Of a stretch of DNA of 64,000 bases, positions 46,786 through 58,050 are shown piece after piece (position 1 is the stretch's first letter; the number at the start of each line of letters is the position of its first letter). The notes beneath the pieces are model-generated. The model had not been told where the DNA came from, did not search any database, and saw only the letters and a program-made list of their open reading frames with translations. This stretch comes from Streptomyces roseicoloratus (GTDB lineage: Bacteria > Actinomycetota > Actinomycetes > Streptomycetales > Streptomycetaceae), in contig NZ_SDOY01000061.1 in the NCBI RefSeq assembly GCF_004117935.1, forward strand, positions 1-64,000, in the 5' to 3' direction. A program made the translations under genes and the position numbers.

Positions 46786-47637
46786 TCAGGGCCGCAGCTT
46801 CTTCAGCAGCTCCACGTCCGCCTTGTGCCCCTGCGGTCCGCCGGGCGTCTCGATGATCAACGGTACGCCGTCCGTGGCGGGGTGGCCCAGCAGATTCCGG
46901 AAGGCCTCCTGGCCGATGTGACCTGCGCCGATGTTGGCGTGCCGGTCCTTGTGCGCACCCACGACGTCCTTCGAGTCGTTGGCGTGGATCAGCTTCAGCC
47001 GGCCCTCGCCGACCACCGCCACCAGCTCGTCGAGGGTGCGGACCGCGCCGTCGGGGCCGGTCAGGTCGTGGCCCGCGGCGAAGATGTGGCAGGTGTCGAG
47101 GCAGATGCCCAGCCTGGGATGGCGGTCGAGCGCCTCGAAGTACGGACCGAAGTCCTCCGCCGTCGAGCAGAGCGAGAAGCCCTGACCGGCCGTCGACTCG
47201 ATGAGCAGGTCCGGGTCGTCCTCGTGCGTCAGCTCGTCGAGCAGCGGCAGCATACGCTCGCGCACCTGCGCCAGGGCCTCGGCGCGCGGCCGGCCCCCGG
47301 TCGCCGAGCCGGTGTGCACGACCACGCCCCTGGCGCCGATCCGCCGCGCGCGGCGCAGCGAGTGCCGCAGCGAGTCCACCGACTTCTCCACGGTGGCCTC
47401 GGTGTGCGAGCCGAAGTTGATCAGATACGGGGCGTGGACCCAGGCCGACAGGCCCCCGGCCTCGCAGCCGGCCCGGAACAGTTCGTCCTGGGCCGGGTTT
47501 CCGGCCGGGGTGGCCCAGCCGCGCGGGTTGGCGACGAAGACCTGCACCGTCTCCGCGCCGAGCTCCCGGGCGTAGCCGAGCCCGACGGTGGCGAGACCGC
47601 CGGCCACGGGGACGTGGCCGCCGACGGGGTTGCGCAT
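46786..47637 (-). CDS. nfo: Endonuclease IV (AP endonuclease)
   Basis: A 283-aa TIM-barrel AP endonuclease of base excision repair. Metal-site motifs are GHVPVAGGL, HAPYLINFGS, VVHTGSATG, LLIESTAGQG, ICLDTCHIFAAG, HANDSKDVVGAHKDRHANIGAG and IIETPGG. It cuts 5' to abasic sites and removes 3' blocks. It begins 6 nt after the PASTA kinase stop and is probably its operon partner; the functional link is not obvious. Confidence 0.94.
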   Translation of the reverse strand: MRNPVGGHVPVAGGLATVGLGYARELGAETVQVFVANPRGWATPAGNPAQDELFRAGCEAGGLSAWVHAPYLINFGSHTEATVEKSVDSLRHSLRRARRIGARGVVVHTGSATGGRPRAEALAQVRERMLPLLDELTHEDDPDLLIESTAGQGFSLCSTAEDFGPYFEALDRHPRLGICLDTCHIFAAGHDLTGPDGAVRTLDELVAVVGEGRLKLIHANDSKDVVGAHKDRHANIGAGHIGQEAFRNLLGHPATDGVPLIIETPGGPQGHKADVELLKKLRP

Positions 47638-47643
47638 GAGTGC

Positions 47644-49560
47644 CTACAGTCCCTTGATCGTGATGCTGACGGTGGAGCCCTCGGCGGCGGTGGAGCCGCC
47701 CTCGACGGACTGGCCGGCGACCGTGTCGCCGAGGTACGGGAAGGTCTTCTCGACCTTCACCTCGAAGCCGGCGTCCTCCAGCTCGGCGCGGGCCTCGTCC
47801 GTCTTCATGCCCACGACGTCCGGGACCTCGACCATCTTCGGTCCCTTGGAGACGGTCAGCGTGATCGTGTCGCCCTTCGCCGCCCGGCTGCCCTCGGCCA
47901 GGGACTGCGCGGCGACGGAGCCGGTCTCCTCGGGCGAGTGGATCCGCTCCGGCGCGACGACGACCTTCAGACCGGCCTCCTGGAGCGTGGCCGTGGCGTC
48001 CTCGACCGACTCGCCGGTGACGGAGGGCACCTCGACCGGCGCGCCCTTGCTGACCACGAGCGCCACGGCCGAGTCGGGGTTGCGCTCGGTGCCCGGCTCC
48101 GGGTCGGAGCCGATCACGGCACCCTGCGCGACCGAGCGGCTGAACTCGTACGTGATCACACCGGTCGCCAGGCCCTCCTCGGCCAGGGCCTTCCTGGCCT
48201 CGGCGAGCGGGGTGCCCTTCAGGTTCGGGACCTTCACGATCCTCGGCCCGCGGGACAGGGTGAGCGTCACCGTGCCGTTGCCGCGGATGCGCTCGCCGGG
48301 CGCCGGGTCGACGGCCATGACGGTGCCGCGCTCGTACACGTCGCTGAACGCCCGCTCGGTCGCGCCCACCTCGAGCCCGGCGTCGGCCAGCCGCTGGGTG
48401 GCCTGCGCCTCGGTCTGGCCGAGGACGGCGGGGACGCGGGTGAACTGGCCGGAGTTGATGTACCAGACGCCGCTCCCGATGCCCAGGGCGAGCAGCACGG
48501 CGGCGACCACGAGCAGCGGCCCGCGCGGGCGGCGGGGGCCGCGCCGCGGGGCGGGCGCCGACTCGGCGGCGGTGGCGGCGGGCGCCGGCAGCAGGCTCGT
48601 GTGCTCCACCGGGAGCGGCCGCACGCGCGGGATGACGGAGGTCGGGTCCTCGTCGCCGGCACCGTCCGGCACGGCCTGGGCGCGGGCCTGCGGGGGCTCG
48701 GCGTCGAGCTGCTCGTCGCCGAGTGCGGCGCGGGCCTCCCGGGTCCGGGCCAGCAGCTCCACCGCTTCGTACGGCCGGAGGTCGGGGTTCCGCGCGGTCG
48801 CGGCGGCCACCAGCTCGTCCAGTTCCACGGCGAGGCCGGGGACGGCGGCGGAGGGCGCGGGCACGTCGGTGTTGAGGTGCTGGTAGAGCACCTGGGCCGG
48901 GGTGTCGCCGGAGTGCGGCTTGCCGCCGGTCAGCATCTCGTAGAGCACCACGCCGCACGCGTACACGTCGGCGCGGGTGTCGGCGGTGCCGTGCTCGATC
49001 TGCTCCGGCGCCAGGTAGGAGACGGTGCCGAGGACCGCGCCGCTGGTGTCGGTGACCGAACCCACGGCCCGCACCAGACCGAAATCGGCCACCTTCACCC
49101 GGCCGTCGTCCCCTATCAGGACGTTCTCCGGCTTCATGTCCCGGTGCACGAACCCGGCCCGGTGCGCGGCGCCGAGCGCGGCCAGCACCGGCTCCAGGAC
49201 GTCGAGCGCGGCCCGCGGCCGCAGGGCGCCGCGCTCGCGCAGCACGTCGCGGAGGGTGCAGCCGGGCACGTACTCCATCGCGAGGTAGACGTACGCGCCG
49301 TCCGCGCCCTGGTCGAAGACGCCGACCACGTTGGGGTGGGCGAGCCGGGCGACGGACTTGGCCTCCCGCATGAACCGCTCCACGAACGCGGCGTCCGTGG
49401 CGAGGTCCGGGTGCATCACCTTGAGCGCGAGCTCCCGGTCCAGCCGGGTGTCCAGGGCCCGGTAGACCGTGGCCATCCCGCCGACGGCGATGCGCGCGTC
49501 GACGCGGTAGCGGCCGTCGAGCAGCCGCCCGACGAGGGGGTCCTGAAGGGTCGTGTCCAC
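47644..49560 (-). CDS. Membrane Ser/Thr protein kinase with four PASTA repeats
   Basis: A 638-aa receptor kinase. The kinase domain (1 to about 275) has GGMATVY, HRDMKPENV and DFGLV. A variable linker leads to a membrane helix (about 355-375, VVAAVLLALGIGSGVWY). Four extracellular PASTA repeats (about 380-638) sense muropeptides or lipid II in this family. It most resembles the PknB/PknL type. An Rv2175c-like DNA-binding protein, the PknL substrate in M. tuberculosis, lies 4 kb away, supporting a PknL-like role. The GTG at 49560 is preceded at 7 nt by TAGACT, suggesting a leaderless mRNA. Confidence 0.95.
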   Translation of the reverse strand: MDTTLQDPLVGRLLDGRYRVDARIAVGGMATVYRALDTRLDRELALKVMHPDLATDAAFVERFMREAKSVARLAHPNVVGVFDQGADGAYVYLAMEYVPGCTLRDVLRERGALRPRAALDVLEPVLAALGAAHRAGFVHRDMKPENVLIGDDGRVKVADFGLVRAVGSVTDTSGAVLGTVSYLAPEQIEHGTADTRADVYACGVVLYEMLTGGKPHSGDTPAQVLYQHLNTDVPAPSAAVPGLAVELDELVAAATARNPDLRPYEAVELLARTREARAALGDEQLDAEPPQARAQAVPDGAGDEDPTSVIPRVRPLPVEHTSLLPAPAATAAESAPAPRRGPRRPRGPLLVVAAVLLALGIGSGVWYINSGQFTRVPAVLGQTEAQATQRLADAGLEVGATERAFSDVYERGTVMAVDPAPGERIRGNGTVTLTLSRGPRIVKVPNLKGTPLAEARKALAEEGLATGVITYEFSRSVAQGAVIGSDPEPGTERNPDSAVALVVSKGAPVEVPSVTGESVEDATATLQEAGLKVVVAPERIHSPEETGSVAAQSLAEGSRAAKGDTITLTVSKGPKMVEVPDVVGMKTDEARAELEDAGFEVKVEKTFPYLGDTVAGQSVEGGSTAAEGSTVSITIKGL

Positions 49561-49567
49561 GGCGTCG

Positions 49568-49573
49568 AGTCTA
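49568..49573 (-). promoter_or_regulatory. -10 box of a probable leaderless promoter (PASTA kinase)
   Basis: On the minus strand TAGACT ends 7 nt before the GTG at 49560. Confidence 0.5.
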
Positions 49574-49685
49574 CGAGGGCCCCGGACCCGCCCCGACCCC
49601 CGCGGCCCGTACTGCAGCGCAGCTGTGACGAGCGTGACGGGGCGGGGCGGTCCCGGTGCGTCGCCGCGGGACCGCCTCCGGTGCC

Positions 49686-51957
<2,272 letters not shown>

Positions 51958-51968
51958 GGGCGTCCAGC

Positions 51969-52062
51969 CCCTCCCTTCGCCGGCATGACCCGGATCAGGT
52001 TCGTACGGTCGGAGGCCGGCCAGCCTCCCTCTCAGCCCGGTGCGTCCGGGCTCCCGCGAGTG
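51969..52062 (-). ncRNA. TPP (THI-box) riboswitch
   Basis: On the minus strand the core reads GGGAGCCCGG, GGCTGAGAGGG, then GAACCTGATCCGGGT, CATGCCGGCGAAGGGAG, which are the conserved TPP-sensing elements. It ends just before thiO and should repress the thi operon when thiamine pyrophosphate is high. Confidence 0.95.
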
Positions 52063-52118
52063 CTCTACGGCGGCCAGACTAACCGCCCGGGCCGCACCGC
52101 CACAGGACCCCCTCCCTT

Positions 52119-52135
52119 CCTGACGCATCGTCAGG
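52119..52135. promoter_or_regulatory. Palindrome in the promoter of the flavoprotein gene
   Basis: CCTGACG-CAT-CGTCAGG, 7-bp arms, sits just upstream of the -10 box at 52140, over the expected -35, so it is a possible repressor site. Confidence 0.45.
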
Positions 52136-52139
52136 TGAA

Positions 52140-52145
52140 TACAGT
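52140..52145 (+). promoter_or_regulatory. -10 box of a probable leaderless promoter
   Basis: TACAGT ends 6 nt before the GTG at 52152. Confidence 0.55.
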
Positions 52146-52151
52146 GGTCGG

Positions 52152-53441
52152 GTGAGCGAGCAGAGCGAGCAGCAGCAGTCCGGGGTCGAGCCGCAGCACC
52201 GGTCGCCCGACGGGACCCGACGGCACGTCGTGATCGCCGGTGCCGGGATGGCCGGCGTCCAGACCGCCGTGGCCCTCCGCGAGCGGGGCTTCACCGGCCC
52301 CGTCACCCTCATCGGCGCCGAACCCCACCAGCCCTACGACCGGCCGCCGCTGTCCAAGGCGGTGCTGCTCGGCAAGGCCGAGGACTCCGCCTTCGACATC
52401 GACTTCGCCGCCCTCGACGTCGACCTCCGCCTCGGCGTCGAGGTCACCGGACTCCGCGCCGCCGACCACGAACTCGACACCGGGTCCGGACCCGTCCCGT
52501 ACGACGTCCTCGTCATCGCCACCGGCGCCCACCCGCTCACCCTGCCCGGCTCCGAAGGCGTCCCCGGCGTCCATCTGCTGCGCACCCTCGACGACGCCGC
52601 CCGGCTCAGGCCCGTCCTCGAACGCCGCCACGACATCGTCGTCGTCGGCGCCGGCTGGATCGGCGCCGAGTTCACCACCGCCGCCCGCCAGGCCGGCTGC
52701 GCCGTCACCGTCGTCGAGGCCGCCGGCCGCCCCCTCGCCGGAGCGCTCCCCGCCGAGGTCACCGCCCCCATGGCCGCCTGGTACGCCGAGGCCGGCGCCG
52801 AACTCCGGCTCCACGCGCGCGTGGAGCGCGTCGAGGACGGCCGCGTCGTCCTCACCGCCGACTCCGACGACTTCGGCGCCACCGGCGAGACCCGCGAACT
52901 GCCCGCCGACGCCGTCGTCGTCGGCATCGGCGCCCGCCCCGCCACCGGCTGGCTCGAAGGCTCCGGCGCCGCCCTCGACCCCAGCGGCGCGCTCACCGCC
53001 GACGACCGGCTGCGCACCTCGCTGCCCGACGTGTACGCCGTCGGCGACTGCGCCTCCTTCCCGTCCGCCCGCTACGGCGAACGGCTCCTCGTCCACCACT
53101 GGGACAACGCCCTCCAGGGCCCCCGCACCGTCGCCGCCGGCATCGCGGGCGAGGCTCCCGGGCCGTACGACCCGGTGCCCTACTTCTGGTCCGAGCAGTT
53201 CGGCCGCTTCGTCCAGTACGCCGGGCACCACGGCGCCGCCGACACCCTGCTGTGGCGCGGCGACCCGGCCGACGAGTCCTGGACGGTGCTGTGGCTGCGC
53301 GGCGAGACCCCGGTCGCGCTGCTCGCCGTCGGCCGGCCGCGCGACCTGGCCCAGGGCCGCAGGCTGATCGAGCACGGCACCGCCGTCGACCCGGCACGGG
53401 CCGCCGACCCCTCCGTACCTCTGAAGGCGGCAGTCCGGTAG
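52152..53441 (+). CDS. Ferredoxin-reductase-like FAD/NAD(P) oxidoreductase
   Basis: A 429-aa pyridine-nucleotide-disulfide-type flavoprotein of the class that reduces Rieske or P450 ferredoxins. FAD motif VIAGAGMAGVQTAVAL near residue 27, PYDRPPLSKAVLLG, NAD(P) motif IVVVGAGWIGAEF, and YAVGDCASF at the second FAD site; a reductase C-terminal domain follows (FWSEQFGRFVQYAG). No ferredoxin or oxygenase gene lies next to it, so its partner is unknown. The N-terminal about 25 residues are Gln/Ser-rich. Confidence 0.9.
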   Translation: MSEQSEQQQSGVEPQHRSPDGTRRHVVIAGAGMAGVQTAVALRERGFTGPVTLIGAEPHQPYDRPPLSKAVLLGKAEDSAFDIDFAALDVDLRLGVEVTGLRAADHELDTGSGPVPYDVLVIATGAHPLTLPGSEGVPGVHLLRTLDDAARLRPVLERRHDIVVVGAGWIGAEFTTAARQAGCAVTVVEAAGRPLAGALPAEVTAPMAAWYAEAGAELRLHARVERVEDGRVVLTADSDDFGATGETRELPADAVVVGIGARPATGWLEGSGAALDPSGALTADDRLRTSLPDVYAVGDCASFPSARYGERLLVHHWDNALQGPRTVAAGIAGEAPGPYDPVPYFWSEQFGRFVQYAGHHGAADTLLWRGDPADESWTVLWLRGETPVALLAVGRPRDLAQGRRLIEHGTAVDPARAADPSVPLKAAVR

Positions 53442-53472
53442 GGCCCGGCTACCCACTGTCAGTCCGGGATGG

Positions 53473-53478
53473 CAGGCT
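53473..53478 (+). promoter_or_regulatory. Possible -10 box of a leaderless promoter
   Basis: CAGGCT (one base off TAnnnT) ends 6 nt before the GTG at 53485. Confidence 0.35.
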
Positions 53479-53484
53479 TGTTCC

Positions 53485-53850
53485 GTGACCGAGATTGACG
53501 CAAAGATCGATGCTCTCGTCCCCGACTGGCTCTACCTCCCGGACATCGCCGAGATGCTCGACGTGGAGGTGACGCGGGTGCGGCAGCTGGTCAAGGAAGG
53601 CCAGCTCATCGCCGTCCGCCGCGGTGAGAACAAGGCGCTGCAGGTGCCTGCCGCCTTCATTCAGGGCGACAAGGTGGTCAAGGGCCTCTCCGGGACCCTG
53701 ACGCTCCTGAGGGACGACGGCTTCAGCGACGAAGAGATGCTGGAGTGGCTCTTCACTCCGGACCCGACCCTGCCGGGCACGCCCGCGCAGGCCCTCGGCG
53801 AGAATCGCGGCACGGAGGTGAAGCGCCGCGCCCAGGCGCTCGCCGTCTGA
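53485..53850 (+). CDS. Rv2175c-family DNA-binding protein
   Basis: A 121-aa protein with an N-terminal winged helix (WLYLPDIAEMLDVEVTRVRQLVKEGQLIAVRRGENKALQVPAAFI) and a C-terminal Rv2175c domain (GLSGTLTLLRDDGFSDEEMLEWLF). In M. tuberculosis the orthologue is bound to DNA until phosphorylated by PknL. Here a PASTA kinase gene lies 4 kb away in the same block. The target DNA is unknown. Confidence 0.93.
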   Translation: MTEIDAKIDALVPDWLYLPDIAEMLDVEVTRVRQLVKEGQLIAVRRGENKALQVPAAFIQGDKVVKGLSGTLTLLRDDGFSDEEMLEWLFTPDPTLPGTPAQALGENRGTEVKRRAQALAV

Positions 53851-53973
53851 CGGCCGGCGCCGTCCGACGCACGCTCGCCGAGCCGCACCGAAGACACCAC
53901 AGCGGTGCCGGGCCACCGGCCGACCCCCGGTCGGCGGCCCGGCGCCCGCACCACCCGACGGGGGGACACCCAC

Positions 53974-54624
53974 ATGCCCACGCCTCGCGCGCAGCTCGCC
54001 GACGCCCGCCTCTACCTGTGCACCGACGCCCGGAAGCGCCAGGGCGACCTGCCCGCCTTCCTCGACGCCGTGCTCTCCTCCGGCGTCGACATCGTGCAGC
54101 TCCGCGACAAGGGCATGGAGGCCGGCGAGGAGCTGGAGCACCTCGCCGTGTTCGCCGAGGCCTGCCGCCGCCACGGCAAGCTCCTCGCCGTCAACGACCG
54201 GGCCGACGTCGCCCACGCCATCGGCTCCGACGTGCTCCACCTCGGCCAGGGCGACCTGCCCGTGCCCGCCGCCCGGGCGATCCTCGGCGACGAGGTGCTG
54301 ATCGGCCGGTCCTGCCACGCGGAGGAGGAGGCCGCCGCGGCCGCCGCCGAGCCCGGCGTGGACTACTTCTGCACCGGTCCCTGCTGGCCCACCCCCACCA
54401 AGCCCGGGCGGTACGCGCCGGGCCTCGGCCTCGTGCGGTACGCGGCGGGCCTGGCCCAGGACCGGCCCTGGTTCGCCATCGGCGGCATCGACGAGACCAA
54501 TCTGGACGAGGTCCTCGACGCGGGCGCCCGGCGCATCGTCGTGGTCCGCGCCGTCACCGAGGCCGACGACCCCGCGGCCGCCGCGGCCTCCCTCGCCAAG
54601 CGGGTCCGCGAGCGCCTGGGCTGA
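53974..54624 (+). CDS. thiE: Thiamine-phosphate synthase
   Basis: A 216-aa TIM barrel that joins the HMP-pyrophosphate and thiazole-phosphate moieties. Motifs are [44 protein letters not shown] and [22 protein letters not shown] precedes the ATG. It faces away from thiO-thiS-thiG and no TPP riboswitch is seen in front of it, so it may be expressed with the Rv2175c-like gene or from its own promoter. Confidence 0.96.
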   Translation: MPTPRAQLADARLYLCTDARKRQGDLPAFLDAVLSSGVDIVQLRDKGMEAGEELEHLAVFAEACRRHGKLLAVNDRADVAHAIGSDVLHLGQGDLPVPAARAILGDEVLIGRSCHAEEEAAAAAAEPGVDYFCTGPCWPTPTKPGRYAPGLGLVRYAAGLAQDRPWFAIGGIDETNLDEVLDAGARRIVVVRAVTEADDPAAAAASLAKRVRERLG

Positions 54625-54656
54625 GCCGGACCGGAACCCGGCGCGGGGCCCGGGCC

Positions 54657-54703
54657 GCCGTCATCCCGTGCGGCGCATGGCTCGCCGTCATCCCGTGCGG
54701 CGC
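54657..54703. repeat. 20-bp direct repeat between thiE and metF
   Basis: GCCGTCATCCCGTGCGGCGC occurs at 54657-54676 and exactly again at 54684-54703, a 27-bp period. Confidence 0.85.
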
Positions 54704-54787
54704 CCGGGGCGCCGTCCGCATCGTGGTCTCCCGCACACGGTGACCTGTGCCGGGTGTCCGGAAAGGTGTCCACGGAGCGGACTCGAC

Positions 54788-54817
54788 TTCACTCGACTCC
54801 TGGACCCCGTCTAACCT
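54788..54817 (+). promoter_or_regulatory. Promoter of metF, probable leaderless
   Basis: TAACCT (54812-54817) ends 6 nt before the ATG at 54824; a weak -35, TTCACT, lies 18 nt upstream. Confidence 0.55.
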
Positions 54818-54823
54818 GCCCGT

Positions 54824-55741
54824 ATGGCCCTTGGTACCGCTTCCGTCCGCTCGGACCGCGCTCGCACGGTCCGCGACATCCTCGCCGCCGGTGGCACCTC
54901 GTACTCCTTCGAGTTCTTCGCCCCCCGGACCGAGAAGAGCGAGCAGAGCCTCTGGGACGCCATGCGCCGGATCGAGGCGGTCGGCCCCAGCTTCGTCTCC
55001 GTGACCTACGGCGCCGGAGGCTCCACCCGCGGCGGCACGGTCAAGGCCACCCAGAAGATCGCCTCGGACACCACGCTCACCCCGGTCGCCCACATCACCG
55101 CCGTCGACCACTCCATCGCCGAGCTCCGCAACGTCCTCGGCCAGTACGCCGACGCCGGCATCCGGAACATGCTCGCCGTGCGCGGCGATCCGCCGGGCGA
55201 CCCGCTCGGCGAGTGGGTCGCCCATCCGGAGGGCGTCCACTACGCCGCCGACCTCGTCCGGCTGATCAAGGAGTCGGGCGACTTCTGCGTCGGAGTCGCC
55301 GCCTTCCCGGAGATGCACCCCCGGTCCACGGACTGGGACACCGACGTCCGGCACTTCGTCGACAAGTGCCGGGCCGGCGCCGACTACGCGATCACCCAGA
55401 TGTTCTTCGACCCGGAGGCCTATCTGCGGCTGCGCGACAGCGTGCAGAAGGCGGGCTGCGAGACGCCGATCATCCCCGAGGTGATGCCGGTGGTGAGCGT
55501 CCGGACGCTGGAACGGCTGCCCGTCCTGAGCAACGCGCACTTCCCCGAGAACGTGAAAGAACGCATCCTCGCGGTCAAGGACGATCCGGCCGCTGTACGC
55601 TCCATGGGCATCGAGTTCGCGACGGAGTTCTGCGCGCGGCTGCTGTCCGAGGGTGTCCCAGGGCTGCACTTCATCACGCTGAACAACTCCAGGGCTACGC
55701 TCGAGATCTACGAGAATCTCGGACTGCACCAGCAGTCGTGA
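54824..55741 (+). CDS. metF: Methylenetetrahydrofolate reductase
   Basis: A 305-aa FAD enzyme reducing 5,10-methylene-THF to 5-methyl-THF for methionine synthesis. Motifs are [14 protein letters not shown] (catalytic Glu), [48 protein letters not shown] and [12 protein letters not shown]. Length and order are normal. It lies in the same transcription direction as a Q/Y-rich membrane protein 51 bp downstream. Together with the SAM-IV unit it is one of two sulfur-amino-acid loci in the window. Confidence 0.97.
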   Translation: MALGTASVRSDRARTVRDILAAGGTSYSFEFFAPRTEKSEQSLWDAMRRIEAVGPSFVSVTYGAGGSTRGGTVKATQKIASDTTLTPVAHITAVDHSIAELRNVLGQYADAGIRNMLAVRGDPPGDPLGEWVAHPEGVHYAADLVRLIKESGDFCVGVAAFPEMHPRSTDWDTDVRHFVDKCRAGADYAITQMFFDPEAYLRLRDSVQKAGCETPIIPEVMPVVSVRTLERLPVLSNAHFPENVKERILAVKDDPAAVRSMGIEFATEFCARLLSEGVPGLHFITLNNSRATLEIYENLGLHQQS

Positions 55742-55792
55742 CCGGTCGTACCCGCCCCTACCCGCGGCGGAGGCCGTAGGAGAGGGGCGGGC

Positions 55793-56566
55793 ATGTGGTG
55801 GACGGTCCTCTACATCGCATTCGGTGTCGTGGCGCTGTGGCTGCTGGGTGAGGTGCTGCTGCAGTACAAGGCGCGGCTGCGCTGGCGCCTGCTCGCCTTC
55901 GGCGGCTTCCTCGGCGTCGTCATCGGCGTGCTGCTGCCCTCGGTCCTGGTGATCGTCGTCGGCGCGCTCGCCTTCGCCCTCGGCCAGACCTACGTCACCC
56001 TCTCCTTCCGGCGCGGCTTCTCCACCGGCTGGGCCCTGGGCGGCAACCCGGGCGCGAGCCGCCGCCGCCGGTCCGGGCCGCCGGCCAAGGAGGGGCCGAC
56101 CCTGGAGGTCAGCGACCTCGCGTACGAGCCGGCCCACGAGGCCGCGGACGGCCCCGACGGCTACCCGGCCGCCGGCCGGGACGCCGAGTCCGGCGCCGTC
56201 TACGAGCCCGAGCCGATGCCCGAGGACACCGGCCAGTACGCGGTCTACGGCACCTCCTACGACCAGCAGCAGCCGCAGTACGCCGACCCCTACGCCGGCT
56301 ACGAGCAGCAGCCCGGTTACGACTACGGCACCGACGCCGGCCGGCAGTACGCGGCCTACTCCGACCCGTACATCGGCCAGCAGACCTACACCGACGCGGG
56401 CCAGCAGTACGGCACCTACCAGCAGCCGTACGACGACCCGTACGCGCCCTCGTACGTCTACGACACGCCGCCCGGCGGCGTGTGGGTGCCGCAGCAGCGC
56501 GACACCGAGCAGCAGGAACAGCAGCAGCAGTACGGCTACGGCGAGGACCAGCAGTACCGCTACTGA
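55793..56566 (+). CDS. Membrane protein with a Q/Y-rich (prion-like) tail
   Basis: A 257-aa protein. Two hydrophobic helices at residues 3-20 and 32-65 anchor it, followed by a basic patch (SRRRRSG). From about residue 110 the chain is predicted to be disordered and is dominated by Tyr, Gln, Asp, Pro and Gly (YDQQQPQYADPYAGYEQQ, QYGTYQQPYDDPYAPSY), ending in a Gln run and QQYRY. Composition resembles prion-like or phase-separating domains. No enzymatic motif. GGGGCGGGC precedes the ATG. Confidence 0.8.
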   Translation: MWWTVLYIAFGVVALWLLGEVLLQYKARLRWRLLAFGGFLGVVIGVLLPSVLVIVVGALAFALGQTYVTLSFRRGFSTGWALGGNPGASRRRRSGPPAKEGPTLEVSDLAYEPAHEAADGPDGYPAAGRDAESGAVYEPEPMPEDTGQYAVYGTSYDQQQPQYADPYAGYEQQPGYDYGTDAGRQYAAYSDPYIGQQTYTDAGQQYGTYQQPYDDPYAPSYVYDTPPGGVWVPQQRDTEQQEQQQQYGYGEDQQYRY

Positions 56567-56603
56567 CCGCTTCCCGCCCCTGTCGGAGTCCGCCGGCGGG
56601 GGC

Positions 56604-58037
56604 TCACTGCGAGCCGCGGAAGTCCGCGCCCTCCACGATCAGCCCGGCGACCAGCGCACCCGACATCCCGGCGTGCGCGAGCCCGCCCCCCGGATGCGAC
56701 CAGCCGCCCGCGAAGTACAGACCGGGCAGCGCCGAGACGTTGCCCGCCGGGAGCAGCCGCCCGCCCGCTCCCGCCAGGGCCGGTCCGGGCACCTCGGCGA
56801 CACCGGTCTCCCGGAGCGTGTGCTCCGGCGTACGGACCTCCTGCCACAGCAACCGCTCCCGCAGCCCCGGCACGGCCGCCTCGGCCTGCCGCAGCATCCC
56901 CTCGGCCACCGAGTCCCAGCCCCGACCGTCCCCGGTGCGGACGGTCGCCGTGACCGTCGCCGACTCGTGGGCGCCGTCCGGCCGCAGCTCCGGATCGTCC
57001 GGCCGCAGGACGGTCACCGTCGGCAGGCCACCCGAGGCGTGCACCACCGTGCGGTGCACCGCATCCGACTCCCGCGCCCCGCGCAGGGCCAGACAGACCG
57101 TCACCCGGCCGGTCCCGTCCCCGTGGGACGGCCGGGTCCCCGTGCCCTCCGGCGGGAGCCTCCGGTCCCCGTCGTGGTGCAGCGGCACCGGCGCGCCCGA
57201 GACCACGTGGTCCGCCTCGACGGTCTCCCCGCCGGCCAGCTCGATCCCGCAGGCCCGGCCGTCCTTCTCCAGGACCCGCACGACGTGCGCGTCGAACACG
57301 AACTCCACCCGCCGCCGCACGCACCGCTCGTACACGGCGTCCGCCAGCGCCCGCATGCCCCCGGCCACGTACCAGCTGCCGAAGGTCTGCTCCATGTACG
57401 GCAGCACGGCCGCCGCGGCCGGCGCGGTCGCCGGGTCGAAGCCGTAGCTCCACGCGTGGGCGTCGAGGAGCGCGGCGAGCCGCGGGTCGCGCAGCTCGCG
57501 GGCGCCGACCCGGGCGAGCGTGGTCGCCGGGCGGCGCAGCAGGCCGCCCTTCAGGGCCGGGTAGGGCTCGCGGCCGAGCGGCGTGCGGTCGGCCGGCTGC
57601 GGCTCCTCCAGGAGCGGCCGGCGCGTGCGGTCCCAGGCCTCGCGGGCCCGCACCAGGAAGTCGCCCCAGCGCTCGCCCGCGCCGGCGCCGAGCGCCGCGT
57701 CCAGGGCCGAGGCCGTCCCGGCGCGCGAGGCGTTGGGCAGGTCGACGCGGGTGCCGTCGGCGAAGACATGACGGCTCGCCGGGTCGACCTGGCCGAGCGT
57801 CACGCACTCCTCGAGCGGCTGCTTCCCGGTCTTGACGAACAGGTCGCGGTAGACCGCGGGCAGATGCAGCAGGCCGGGGCCGGTGTCGAAGCCGAAGCCG
57901 TCGCGCGTGAGGCGGCGGACGCCGCCCCCGTAGGTCCCGTCGCTCTCGTACACCGTCACGCGGTGGCCCGCCACGGCCAGCCGTGCGGCTGCCGCCATGG
58001 CGCCGAGCCCCGCGCCGATCACCACAATCCGTGCCAT
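56604..58037 (-). CDS. Phytoene-desaturase-like FAD-dependent oxidoreductase
   Basis: A 477-aa CrtI/amine-oxidase-type flavoprotein. The N-terminal dinucleotide motif is IVVIGAGLGAMAAAARLAVAGHRVTVYE, followed by GFGFDTGPGLLHLP. The C-terminal FAD motif is LYFAGGWSHPGGGLAHAGMSGALVAG. Carotenoid desaturases and isoprenoid oxidases share this fold, but there are no crt genes here, so the substrate is open. The ATG at 58037 is preceded at 7 nt by TAGAGT, whose box overlaps the stop of the upstream DUF4126 gene. Confidence 0.9.
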   Translation of the reverse strand: MARIVVIGAGLGAMAAAARLAVAGHRVTVYESDGTYGGGVRRLTRDGFGFDTGPGLLHLPAVYRDLFVKTGKQPLEECVTLGQVDPASRHVFADGTRVDLPNASRAGTASALDAALGAGAGERWGDFLVRAREAWDRTRRPLLEEPQPADRTPLGREPYPALKGGLLRRPATTLARVGARELRDPRLAALLDAHAWSYGFDPATAPAAAAVLPYMEQTFGSWYVAGGMRALADAVYERCVRRRVEFVFDAHVVRVLEKDGRACGIELAGGETVEADHVVSGAPVPLHHDGDRRLPPEGTGTRPSHGDGTGRVTVCLALRGARESDAVHRTVVHASGGLPTVTVLRPDDPELRPDGAHESATVTATVRTGDGRGWDSVAEGMLRQAEAAVPGLRERLLWQEVRTPEHTLRETGVAEVPGPALAGAGGRLLPAGNVSALPGLYFAGGWSHPGGGLAHAGMSGALVAGLIVEGADFRGSQ

Positions 58038-58044
58038 GTCCGCG

Positions 58045-58050
58045 ACTCTA
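58045..58050 (-). promoter_or_regulatory. -10 box of a probable leaderless promoter
   Basis: On the minus strand TAGAGT ends 7 nt before the ATG at 58037; its first three bases are the TAG stop of the preceding gene. Confidence 0.5.
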
